A stretch of 64,000 nt of DNA from Citroniella saccharovorans (GTDB taxonomy: Bacteria > Bacillota > Clostridia > Tissierellales > Peptoniphilaceae), in contig NZ_JAYKOT010000003.1 of NCBI RefSeq assembly GCF_035481615.1, positions 1,178,001 through 1,242,000 on the forward strand, written 5' to 3'. Both the position numbers and the translations under genes were made by a program. The notes below the pieces were generated by a model, which had not been told where the DNA came from, searched no databases, and worked only from the letters and a program-made list of their open reading frames with translations. Positions 35,301 to 43,084 of this stretch are shown here, piece by piece. Position 1 is the first letter of the stretch. The number at the start of each line of letters is the position of its first letter.

Positions 35301-36263
35301 TTTTTCAAAAACAATTTCACCAGTTTCAGGGTTTATGGCATCTTGACCAAGTTCAAATCCAGTAATTCTTGCAGAAATTCCTAATTTTTTATTAAATTTA
35401 TATCTTCCAACTTTTGCAAGATCATATCTCTTAGGATCAAAAAACAAGTTATGAATTAGAGGTTCAGCTGATTCGATAGCAGCTGGGTCCCCTGGCTTAA
35501 GCTTTTTGTAAATTTCAAGAAGTGCATCTTCTCTAGTTGGCTCTATATATATAGAATGATTAGTATCATCTTTAGCTCCACTATCTCTTTTTGGCTCTTT
35601 GTCAATTGACTCATTAAGCTCTTTTATATCTCCAAAAAGTTCAATCATTTCTTCTTTTGTATCACAAATAAGAGCCCTAATTAGTGTAGAGATCGGTAGT
35701 TTTCTAGTTCTATCAATTCTAGCATTGATAACTCCAGCCGCATCAGTTTCGTACTCAATCCAGGCCCCTCTATTAGGAATTACAGTTGATGAAAATAATT
35801 TATTTCCAGATTTATCAACTTCCATATTGTAATAAACCCCAGGGCTTCTAACAAGCTGACTTACAATTACTCTCTCAGCCCCATTAATAATAAAGGTACC
35901 ATTGTGAGTCATCTTAGGAAAGTCACCCATAAAGACTTCTTGTTCCTTGAGTTCTCCGGTATCTTTATTTATAAGTCTAACTTTAACCTTCAAAGGTGAT
36001 GAATAGTTTGCATCCCTTTCCTTAGCTTCCTGTTCAGTATATTTAGTTTCATCTTCCATCTTGTAATCAGCAAATTCTAATATTAAAGAACCTGCATAAT
36101 CTTCTATAGGTGAAAGATCTTCAAGTACCTCCTTAAGTCCTTCTTCTAAAAACCATTTATAGCCTTCCTTTTGAACGGCTATTAGGTCTGGAAGTTCTAA
36201 AACTTGGGGAATTCTTGAAAAACTTACTCTCTCAGTGTATCCAAATAGTTCCTTGTGCGCCAT
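32397..36263 (-). CDS. rpoB: DNA-directed RNA polymerase subunit beta, with a long acidic C-terminal tail
   Basis: The start is the ATG at 36263 behind AAGGGGTG (MAHKELFGY). A GTG four codons upstream would sit in the ribosome site. At 1288 residues it is complete. The rifampicin pocket reads [31 protein letters not shown] in two adjoining blocks, with the sensitive-type Asp, His and Ser at the usual resistance positions. The last ~60 residues are an unusual run of Asp/Glu with scattered Tyr and Ser (see findings). Confidence 0.99.
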   Translation of the reverse strand: [1288 protein letters not shown]

Positions 36264-36357
36264 TAAATTAAACACCCCTTCAGATTTAATAGTTAGATAT
36301 TTATATGTATTTATACAAATATCGATAGTATCCCATCATCTTTTATAGCAGTATTAA

Positions 36358-36387
36358 ATATTATCATATTTATATAAGCCTTGTCAA
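36358..36387 (-). promoter_or_regulatory. Promoter of rpoBC
   Basis: TTGACA (36382-36387), 18 bp, TAATAT (36358-36363). About 90 nt of leader follow. rpoBC thus has its own promoter in addition to any read-through from rplJL. The rest of the 36264-36584 gap is AT-rich and featureless. Confidence 0.75.
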
Positions 36388-36543
36388 GCTTTTTTATGAA
36401 AAATCTTTTTAAAATTCTGATTAATATTTAATTCTAAAAAATTATTTTATGTATTAAAAAATTTTATAATTTAAATATATTTAAAATAAATATTTTTTCT
36501 ATTACTATTTAAAAAAGTGTTATTTTAAATTATTTTTGAGAAT

Positions 36544-36570
36544 AAAAAAAGCACCTCTAATCAAGGTGCT
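36544..36570 (-). terminator. Terminator/attenuator between rplL and rpoB
   Basis: Stem AGCACCT/AGGTGCT (36550-36556 and 36564-36570) with T7 on the minus strand, 15 nt past the rplL stop. Confidence 0.9.
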
Positions 36571-36584
36571 TGTCTTGTTCTAAA

Positions 36585-36971
36585 TTAAGCTAATTCTACA
36601 GTAGCTCCTACTGCTTCTAATTTTTGTTTAATTTCTTCAGCTTCTTTTTTAGCTACGCCTTCTTTAATTGTCTTAGGAGCACCGTCAACTAGAGCCTTAG
36701 CGTCTTTAAGTCCAAGACCAGTTATAGTCTTAACTTCCTTAACAACTTGGATCTTTTCAGCTCCAACTTCTTTAAGAACTACGTCAAATTCAGATTTTTC
36801 TTCAGCTGCTGGTGCTGCTCCTGCTGCTGCAGGTGCTGCTGCTACTGCTGCTACTGGAGCTTGAGCTGATACTCCAAATTCTTCTTCTAGTGCTGAAACT
36901 AGGTCTGATAATTCTAATACTGTTAATTCTTTTACTTCTTCAATTAATTTTGTAACTTTTTCTGATGCCAT
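36585..36971 (-). CDS. rplL: 50S ribosomal protein L7/L12
   Basis: The 128-residue stalk protein has an N-terminal dimerisation helix, an alanine-rich hinge (AAAPAAAGAAPAAEE region) and the C-terminal EKSEFDVVLKEVGAEKI...GLGLKDAKALVDGAP domain that contacts translation factors. Confidence 0.99.
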   Translation of the reverse strand: MASEKVTKLIEEVKELTVLELSDLVSALEEEFGVSAQAPVAAVAAAPAAAGAAPAAEEKSEFDVVLKEVGAEKIQVVKEVKTITGLGLKDAKALVDGAPKTIKEGVAKKEAEEIKQKLEAVGATVELA

Positions 36972-36987
36972 TTATAAATCTCTCCTT

Positions 36988-37545
36988 TTAATTTAAAAAT
37001 TTTTTATTAAGCTGCGCCTTCAGCTTCTTTTTTTCTTTAACTGCATTTAATGCATATACTATCTTAGATAGTGTTTGGTTTAATACGCTAGCAAATCCTG
37101 AAATTGGAGCATTTAATCCTCCAAGAACTTGAGCAATTAGGACTTCTCTAGAAGGAAGTTCTGCTAATTGTTTAATCTTTTCAATTTCAATTATTTTTCC
37201 GTCAAGAATTGCTGCTTTGATAACTAATTTGTCATTTTCTTTTGCAAAATTATGAGTAATTTTTGCTACTTCTACTGGATCATCAAAGCCAAAAGCAACA
37301 GCGTTTGGTCCTTTTAAATGTTCAGTAAAATCTTCATGTCCTGTTTCTTTGAATGCAAGATTCATCATAGTATTTTTGTAAACCTTGTATCCAACATTCT
37401 TTTCTCTGTATTTTTTTCTAAGATCAGTTAATTGTTCAACTGTTAGTCCTCTATACTCTACAAGAATGATGGCTTCAGATTTATTAATATTTTCAACTAT
37501 TTCAGAAACAATTTCTTTTTTCGCATTTAAAACATTCTCTTTCAT
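36988..37545 (-). CDS. rplJ: 50S ribosomal protein L10
   Basis: The 185-residue stalk base protein has VEYRGLTVEQLTDLRKKYR and KGPNAVAFGFDDPVEVAK. It binds L7/L12 dimers through its C-terminal helix. Slightly longer than average, it has a lysine-rich tail. It is preceded by an L10-type leader with an attenuator. Confidence 0.98.
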   Translation of the reverse strand: MKENVLNAKKEIVSEIVENINKSEAIILVEYRGLTVEQLTDLRKKYREKNVGYKVYKNTMMNLAFKETGHEDFTEHLKGPNAVAFGFDDPVEVAKITHNFAKENDKLVIKAAILDGKIIEIEKIKQLAELPSREVLIAQVLGGLNAPISGFASVLNQTLSKIVYALNAVKEKKKLKAQLNKKFLN

Positions 37546-37680
37546 AATTCACCTCCCAAGTGGCTACTTATATAGGTATTAAAAAGGGTCTTTTCAAAGC
37601 ATGAAAAGACCCGGTAAATTCTTTTATAATTTCACCTCTGTAGGATTATTAAGGATATTCCCCCTACGGTCTTCGGTAGC
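37546..37680 (-). promoter_or_regulatory. L10 leader (ribosomal protein autoregulatory RNA) with attenuator
   Basis: The minus-strand leader contains the ACCGAAGACCGTAGGGG...CCTACAGAGGT pattern that is characteristic of the L10/L10-L12 binding leader. An 11-bp terminator stem follows (GGGTCTTTTCA/TGAAAAGACCC, 37586-37596 and 37602-37612) with TTTTTA, 40 nt before the rplJ start. Confidence 0.88.
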
Positions 37681-37697
37681 CTTATTTTTACTAATAT

Positions 37698-37726
37698 ATA
37701 ATAAACTATATTTTATATAAAGTCAA
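37698..37726 (-). promoter_or_regulatory. Promoter of rplJL
   Basis: TTGACT (37721-37726), 17 bp, TATTAT (37698-37703), directly upstream of the L10 leader. Confidence 0.75.
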
Positions 37727-37741
37727 GTATTTTATGAAAGA

Positions 37742-38471
37742 TTAGTTACTATCTTTATCCCTAGCTTGAGCTGCTTCCATAAGTTTAGCTCCATTAATCT
37801 TAATTCCAGGGCCCATTGTTGAAGCAATTGTAACATTTCTAAGGTATTTACCTTTTGCAGCTGCTGGTTTAGCTTTTATTATTGCTCTAAGAATAGTAAT
37901 TAAGTTGTCATATAATTTTTCTTCTCCAAATGATACCTTTCCAACAGGAACGTGAATTATATTTCCCTTATCTAGTCTATATTCAACTTTACCAGCCTTA
38001 GTATCAGCTACAGCATCTTTAATATCAAAAGTAACTGTTCCACTCTTAGGGTTAGGCATAAGTCCCTTTGGTCCAAGAACCTTACCAATTCTACCTACAA
38101 CTCCCATCATGTCAGGAGTAGCTATTGCTACATCAAAATCAAACCAATTTTCTTTTTGGATTTTTTTCTGCGTATTCTTCTGCTCCTACATAATCTGCTC
38201 CAGCTTCTTCAGCTTCCTTAGCTTTTTCTCCCTTAGCAAATACTAAAACTCTAACATTTCTACCAGTTCCATGAGGAAGAACAACTGCTCCTCTAACTTG
38301 TTGGTCTGCATGTCTTGAGTCAACTCCAAGTCTTACATGAAGTTCAACTGTTTCATCAAATTTAGCCTTTGCTGTTTTTTCTACAAGTGAGATAGCATCC
38401 TTTAATTCATATAATTCACTTCTATCAACAAGAGCTGCTACCTCTTTATATCTTTTTCCTATTTTTGCCAT
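37742..38471 (-). CDS. rplA: 50S ribosomal protein L1, frame broken at a poly-A run
   Basis: The two frames join into one ~242-residue L1. The N-terminal part (MAKIGKRYKEVAALVD...GADYVGAEEYAEK) runs to an A7 run at 38161-38167. After removal of one A the frame continues IQKENWFDFDVAIATPDMMGVVGRIGKVLGPKGLMPNPKSGT to the normal end. L1 binds 23S rRNA at the E-site stalk and represses rplK-rplA translation. Because L1 loss gives slow growth, a sequencing error is more likely than a real mutation. Confidence 0.9.
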
Positions 38472-38483
38472 TTAATCCTCCTT

Positions 38484-38508
38484 GTGGTATTAGCGGAAAT
38501 CCTCCCAC
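38484..38508 (-). promoter_or_regulatory. Putative L1 binding site between rplK and rplA
   Basis: The minus strand reads AGTGGGAGG-loop-GCTAATACCACAA just before the rplA ribosome site. It has the same shape and bases as the site before rplK (38961-38986): GTGG/CCAC ends with an asymmetric purine-rich internal loop. Confidence 0.6.
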
Positions 38509-38514
38509 TTTTAA

Positions 38515-38940
38515 TTATTCTTCTACTGTTACTCCCATACTTCTTGCAGTACCTTTAATCATTTCCATAGCTGCTTCTATAGATGCTGCATTTAAATCTT
38601 CCATTTTCTTTTCAGCAATCTCTTTAACTTGCGCTTTTGTAAGTTGAGCAACCTTGTTTTTATTAGGAACTCCAGATCCCTTTTCAATTCCTAGAGCTTT
38701 TTTAATTAGCACTGGAGCAGGTGGAGTCTTTGTAATAAATGAGAATGATCTGTCTTGATAAACAGTTAGAACAACTGGAATTATAAATCCGTCTTGATCT
38801 TGTGTTTTTGCGTTAAATTCTTTTGTGAATTGCATAATATTTACACCATGAGGTCCTAGTGCAGTACCTACTGGTGGTGCAGGAGTTGCCTTTCCTGCAG
38901 GAATTTGTAATTTTACTATTGCTTGTACTTTTTTAGCCAT
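38515..38940 (-). CDS. rplK: 50S ribosomal protein L11
   Basis: The 141-residue GTPase-centre protein has VKLQIPAGKATPAPPVGTALGPHGVNIMQF at its start and a C-terminal RNA-binding domain ending GTARSMGVTVEE. It is complete and followed by rplA. Confidence 0.99.
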   Translation of the reverse strand: MAKKVQAIVKLQIPAGKATPAPPVGTALGPHGVNIMQFTKEFNAKTQDQDGFIIPVVLTVYQDRSFSFITKTPPAPVLIKKALGIEKGSGVPNKNKVAQLTKAQVKEIAEKKMEDLNAASIEAAMEMIKGTARSMGVTVEE

Positions 38941-38960
38941 TTCTTCCTCCTAAAAAGTTC

Positions 38961-38986
38961 GTGGTATGGCGGGGCACCCCTTCCAC
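38961..38986 (-). promoter_or_regulatory. Putative L1 binding site in the rplK leader
   Basis: AGTGGAAGGGGTGCCCCGCCATACCACG on the minus strand (shown without its full flanks) forms GTGG/CCAC closing pairs and an inner GGGG/CCCC hairpin. It matches the intercistronic site at 38484-38508 in its outer bases. Confidence 0.6.
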
Positions 38987-39020
38987 TCATATCTATTAAA
39001 AATTTAATTAATTTTCAAAT

Positions 39021-39581
39021 TTAAATGATTTCAATATCTTTGAAATCAAGCTCAACTAATGTATCTCTTCCAAAAACTGATAAATAAGCTTTAAGCTTGT
39101 TTTGATCTTTCTGAACAGAATCAACTAGACCAGTAAAATTTTTAAATGGTCCTTCAGTAACTTTAATTTTGTCACCTACATTTATATCTACATTAGATGA
39201 ATATTCTTTCACCCCATAGGAGTTAAACTCCCTTTCAGTTAATGCAACCGGTTTTGATCCCGGTCCAACGAAACCTGTTACCCCTCTAGTATTTCTTACT
39301 AAATACCATGAAACATCTGTTACAATCATTTTAATAAGAACATAAGAAGGAAATCTCTTTCTTTCTTTTCTAACACTTACACCATTTTTAACTTCGGTGT
39401 ATTCTTCCATAGGAATAGCTACCTCAAAAATATCGTCCTTGTAGCCCCTATTTTCTACCATCTTTTCAATATTAGTCTTTACTTTGTTTTCGTGTCCTGA
39501 GTATGTGTGAACTACATACCATTTTGCATCTTTTTCTCTTTCTTTGTATCTTTCTAGATTGCTTTCATTAGACTCTTGCAT
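39021..39581 (-). CDS. nusG: Transcription termination/antitermination factor NusG
   Basis: The 186-residue protein has the NGN domain (WYVVHTYSGHENKVKTNIEK...FPSYVLIKM, GVTGFVGPGSKP) and a C-terminal KOW domain (GDKIKVTEGPFKNFTGLV). It binds RNA polymerase and couples it to Rho or ribosomes. It lies 9 nt after secE. Confidence 0.98.
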   Translation of the reverse strand: MQESNESNLERYKEREKDAKWYVVHTYSGHENKVKTNIEKMVENRGYKDDIFEVAIPMEEYTEVKNGVSVRKERKRFPSYVLIKMIVTDVSWYLVRNTRGVTGFVGPGSKPVALTEREFNSYGVKEYSSNVDINVGDKIKVTEGPFKNFTGLVDSVQKDQNKLKAYLSVFGRDTLVELDFKDIEII

Positions 39582-39590
39582 TTACTACTC

Positions 39591-39812
39591 CTAGCGGATT
39601 AATAAATTTAAAAGCTTTGTAAAAACAAAATCTAAAAGATATACAAATAAAGATACTGCGATAGAAACAACTATAACAACAAGTGTATAGTTAACTGTTT
39701 CTTTTTTAGTTGGCCAAACAACCTTTTTAAATTCAGAAACAACTCCACTTAAAAAACCTTTAGTTTTTATAGAGCTGGTCTTGGTGTTTTTTGTTTCTAC
39801 TGGATTTGCCAA
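39591..39812 (-). CDS. secE: Preprotein translocase subunit SecE
   Basis: The 73-residue protein has a short charged N-terminus, the amphipathic VVSEFKKVVWPTKKETVNYT motif typical of SecE, and one transmembrane helix. It clamps SecY in the Sec translocon. It lies between rpmG and nusG. Confidence 0.97.
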   Translation of the reverse strand: MANPVETKNTKTSSIKTKGFLSGVVSEFKKVVWPTKKETVNYTLVVIVVSIAVSLFVYLLDFVFTKLLNLLIR

Positions 39813-39834
39813 TTAAACCCCTCCTTATTTGTTT

Positions 39835-39984
39835 CTACCTTGTTTCCTTGTGATTAGTGTGCTTTTTGCAGAACTTACAATATTTTTGAAGTTCAATTCT
39901 GCCAGTTGTCGTTTTTTTGTTCTTAGTAGTAGTATAATTTCTATTCTTGCACTCTTCGCAAGCTAGTGTAACCCTATCTCTCAT
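39835..39984 (-). CDS. rpmG: 50S ribosomal protein L33
   Basis: The 49-residue protein, read from the ATG at 39984 to the TAG at 39835, begins MRDRVTLACEECKNRNY and ends with CKFCKKHTNHKETR. It carries both CxxC pairs, so it is the zinc-binding (C+) form. It is first in rpmG-secE-nusG, with the GGGGAGGG ribosome site 8 nt upstream. Confidence 0.97.
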   Translation of the reverse strand: MRDRVTLACEECKNRNYTTTKNKKTTTGRIELQKYCKFCKKHTNHKETR

Positions 39985-40040
39985 GTAACTATCCCTCCCC
40001 ATCTAAGATTCATTAGAGATACCTCTAATTACATCTATAT

Positions 40041-40069
40041 AAAATATCATAAGCAAGGATACTTGTCAA
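40041..40069 (-). promoter_or_regulatory. Promoter of rpmG-secE-nusG
   Basis: TTGACA (40064-40069), 17 bp, TATTTT (40041-40046), with TGA upstream as an extended -10. The leader holds a hairpin ATTAGAG/CTCTAAT (40012-40029). The rest of the 39985-40361 gap is AT-rich apart from the mazF terminator. Confidence 0.75.
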
Positions 40070-40253
40070 GAGAAAATTTTTAAACTAAAATTTTAAAATA
40101 AGAGTTTACTTGTAAATAGCCCTGCGATTTTTAAGAAAAATATAATTATTACACCAAAAAATATAATTTAATTTTTAAAAATCCTTTTTTTATTATACTA
40201 AATATTTGATAATATAAAAAGTCTAATAAAGTAAATATATTATAAATGATAAT

Positions 40254-40300
40254 AAAAAAAATAAATTAGTGCTAGTAGTATGAAACTAACACCAATTTAT
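40254..40300 (-). terminator. Terminator after mazF
   Basis: A 15-bp imperfect stem (40261-40275 with 40286-40300) is followed by TTTTTTT on the minus strand. It is nearly symmetrical and could work in both directions. Confidence 0.8.
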
Positions 40301-40361
40301 TTTATGAAAAATTCAATTTAAAAGACTTACTTACTAGTCCTTACTTAATAATATATGTATC

Positions 40362-40709
40362 TTAGAATTTTTTTGTTTCTAATGATATTTTTAATGCATC
40401 ATCTATCTTTCTCATAGTATCTTCATCAAACTTTCCAATTTTTTCTCTTAATCTTTTTTTGTCAATAGTCCTTATCTGCTCCAGAAGAACTACTGAGTTT
40501 TTTGGAAGTCCGAAGCCCTGCTCAACTTCAACATGGGTAGGAAGCTTAGTTTTGTTAATCTGAGATGTAATAGCAGAAATAATAATAGTGGGTGAGTATT
40601 TATTTCCAACATCATTTTGAATAACTACAACAGGTCTTGTACCGCCTTGCTCGGAGCCAATAACTGGAGATAGATCTGCATAGTATAAATCTCCTCTTTT
40701 TACCTTCAT
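40362..40709 (-). CDS. MazF/PemK-type mRNA interferase toxin (EndoA-like)
   Basis: The 115-residue protein matches Firmicute EndoA/NdoA along its length: VKRGDLYYADLSPVIGSEQGGTRPVVVIQNDVGNKYSPT, then the AITSQINKTKLPTHVEV loop and LEQIRTIDKKRLREKIG. The conserved Arg in GGTRPVVV and the Thr in AITSQ are present. These enzymes cut mRNA at short motifs such as UACAU. Bacillus has the MazE-type antitoxin gene between alr and this gene. Here only 6 nt separate alr from mazF, so the cognate antitoxin is missing from the expected place. Confidence 0.93.
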   Translation of the reverse strand: MKVKRGDLYYADLSPVIGSEQGGTRPVVVIQNDVGNKYSPTIIISAITSQINKTKLPTHVEVEQGFGLPKNSVVLLEQIRTIDKKRLREKIGKFDEDTMRKIDDALKISLETKKF

Positions 40710-40715
40710 ATTCTA

Positions 40716-41873
40716 TCAAGAATTATTTAATAAATAATTCACCACCTTTGTGGTTTTCCCTCCCTTCTTGTAAACTCTTGAAACCCTTCTAGGAATTCTA
40801 GAAAGAATTTCATAGCTAATAGTATTATCCATATCAGCAATATCGTTAACTGTAATTTCCTTATCTCCGAAGATAGTAACTGTTTCTCCAATTTCATGGT
40901 TTAAATTTTTTAATTCTACCATAACTTGATCCATACAAATTCTTCCTAATATCTTTGCTTTTTCTTCACCAACTAATATATACCCATTGTTTGATAAGGA
41001 TCTAGGTAGTCCATCAGCATATCCAGCCATAATTGTAGCAACTTTAATATCATGAGGGGCTGTGTATGTCCTCCCATAACCTATTGTATCTCCCTTTTTT
41101 ACATCTTTTATATAAGAAATTTTAGACTTTAGACTCATTACTGGTCTAAGGTCAGTTTTTGTATTTTCTTTTACATAACTAGATGGATAAATTCCATATA
41201 AACCTATGCCTAGTCTCACCATGTCCATAGAAAAATCATACATTAGAAAGGCAGCGTCATTATCTACATGCCTTATGTTAAATTTTATGCCTTTAGAATT
41301 TATTTTCTCTAACATATTGTAAAAGGTTGAAAACTGTTTTTCTGTAAATACTTTGTCATTTTCATCAGCTGATGCGAAATGTGTGAAAACTCCCTCTAAA
41401 ATTATATTTTCTAACTTAGAAATTTCTACAATATCTTCTATAGATTTTTCATTTGGCAAAAATCCAACTCTTCTCATGCCTGTATCTAGTTTTATATGTA
41501 CTCCAAGTTTTTTCCCTGATGCTTGAAGTTTTTCATTTAATTTTTTGCAAGAATTTAAAGTAAATATACTTGGCTCAATATTATATTTAATTGCATAGTC
41601 AAGATATTCATCTTCTACCTGAGTTAAAATCATTATGTTTTTTTTAATTCCAGATTTTCTTAGTTCAATTCCCTCTGAAATTGATGAAACAGAAAAATAA
41701 TCTACAATATCTTCAATTTCTCTTGCAACATCAACAGCACCATGTCCATAAGCATTAGCCTTTATAACTGCTGAAATTTTCTTAATTGAAGATTTTTCCT
41801 TAAATGATTCTATGTTATGTCTTAAATTATCTAAATTAATTTCCGCCCAGGTAGGACTTATTATATTTTCCAT
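40716..41873 (-). CDS. alr: Alanine racemase
   Basis: The 385-residue PLP enzyme makes D-alanine for peptidoglycan. The PLP lysine motif AVIKANAYGHGA is at about 35-46. The second catalytic tyrosine lies in the IGYGRTY region, and the C-terminal beta domain contains GRICMDQVMVEL. It lies 8 nt after the nnrD part and 6 nt before mazF. Confidence 0.97.
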   Translation of the reverse strand: MENIISPTWAEINLDNLRHNIESFKEKSSIKKISAVIKANAYGHGAVDVAREIEDIVDYFSVSSISEGIELRKSGIKKNIMILTQVEDEYLDYAIKYNIEPSIFTLNSCKKLNEKLQASGKKLGVHIKLDTGMRRVGFLPNEKSIEDIVEISKLENIILEGVFTHFASADENDKVFTEKQFSTFYNMLEKINSKGIKFNIRHVDNDAAFLMYDFSMDMVRLGIGLYGIYPSSYVKENTKTDLRPVMSLKSKISYIKDVKKGDTIGYGRTYTAPHDIKVATIMAGYADGLPRSLSNNGYILVGEEKAKILGRICMDQVMVELKNLNHEIGETVTIFGDKEITVNDIADMDNTISYEILSRIPRRVSRVYKKGGKTTKVVNYLLNNS

Positions 41874-41881
41874 ACTGCCCC

Positions 41882-43084
41882 CTAATCAACTTTAATTGGA
41901 CTTTTAAAATTTTGGTAAATTTTTATAGCCTTTGGTAAACACCTTATAATATCCCTTGCTATAACAGAATAGTCTGTAAGTTCAAAGCCAGCAATTTCTC
42001 CGCTTAATCCGTGTAAAAAAACACTCAATTTTGAAGCTTCAAATATATTAGAATTAGAAGCTAAATTTGAAGCTATTATTCCCGATAAAACATCTCCCGA
42101 ACCAGCAGTAGCAAGGGCAGAAGATCCAGTTTTGTTTATATATGTAGAGCATCCATCAGTTACAAGACTCTCATGTCCTTTTAAAACTACCACACAATTA
42201 TACAATAAAGCAAATTTTTTTTGCAATTGAAAGCCTGTTAGCTTTTACATAATCTAGATCTTCTTGGATAAGTCTAGACATTTCCATTTCATGTGGTGTA
42301 ATTACAGAATTTTTTAAATATTTAAGAAGACTTCTATTTTTAGAGATAAAATTTAAGCCATCTGCATCAATAATCTTTCTAGTATCAAGTTTAAGTATTT
42401 TTTCAAAAGCTTATAATCAATATCTTTTCCCATTCCCATTCCAATAGCTATTGAGTCCATCTTTTCTAAAAATTCAAACAATTCTTTATTGTCTTCTAGC
42501 TCCATAATGATATTTTCCACAAGTTTTATTTCTAAAATATTTTGTATTTCCTTTGGAACTATTGTATAAGATAATCCCGAACCCGCCTTTAAACTTGCAA
42601 GAGATGAAAGATAAACTGATCCTGTCATAGATTTGCTGCCGCCTATTATAGCTGTTTTCCCAAAATCTCCCTTATGAGAATCCTTACTTCTCTTTTTTAA
42701 ATCTGCTAGGCTTTTTACTAATTCTTTAACCTCACCAAGTCTTTTAATATCTAGTATATTATTTCCTATAAAAGCTGATGCTATTACAAAATCTTTCTCG
42801 TGAGAAATGGAAATATCTATATCTAAGATATCCTTATATCTAGCAGATGGAGCACCTAAATTATCCCAAAATAAATTTATATCCTTAAAGCTAACTATCC
42901 CAATACCACTTCCAAGAGCTTTACTTATAGCTTCCTTGGCCGCATAGATTCCTCCTAAAGTTTCTACTTTATTATTCTTTGACTCTATGTAATTTAATTC
43001 ATTGTCATTTAAAATTCTTTTTTTAAGAAGGCTTAAATCCATCGTTTTAAGCCTTCTTAAATCTAATATATCTAATCCAATCAT
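41882..43084 (-). CDS. AcpS-NnrD fusion: holo-ACP synthase joined to ADP-dependent NAD(P)H-hydrate dehydratase, two frame breaks
   Basis: Residues about 1-105 are AcpS-like (GLDILDLRRLK, AAKEAISKALGSGIG, ISISHEKDFVIASAF), which transfers phosphopantetheine to acyl carrier protein. The rest is a NnrD/CARKD kinase-fold domain that repairs hydrated NAD(P)H: SHKGDFGKTAIIGGSKSMTGS, and later TAGSGDVLSGII. The frame is lost at 42398-42403 (A6 on the coding strand, A7 expected) and regained at 42215-42222 (A8, A7 expected). Between them the third frame encodes a sensible NnrD middle (KIIDADGLNF, VITPHEMEMSRL). The intact protein would be about 400 residues. The usual NnrE epimerase domain is absent. 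Confidence 0.82.

Noticed and set aside
32397..36263. Rifampicin-resistance changes in rpoB
   Set aside because: The pocket residues are the sensitive type at the classical positions.
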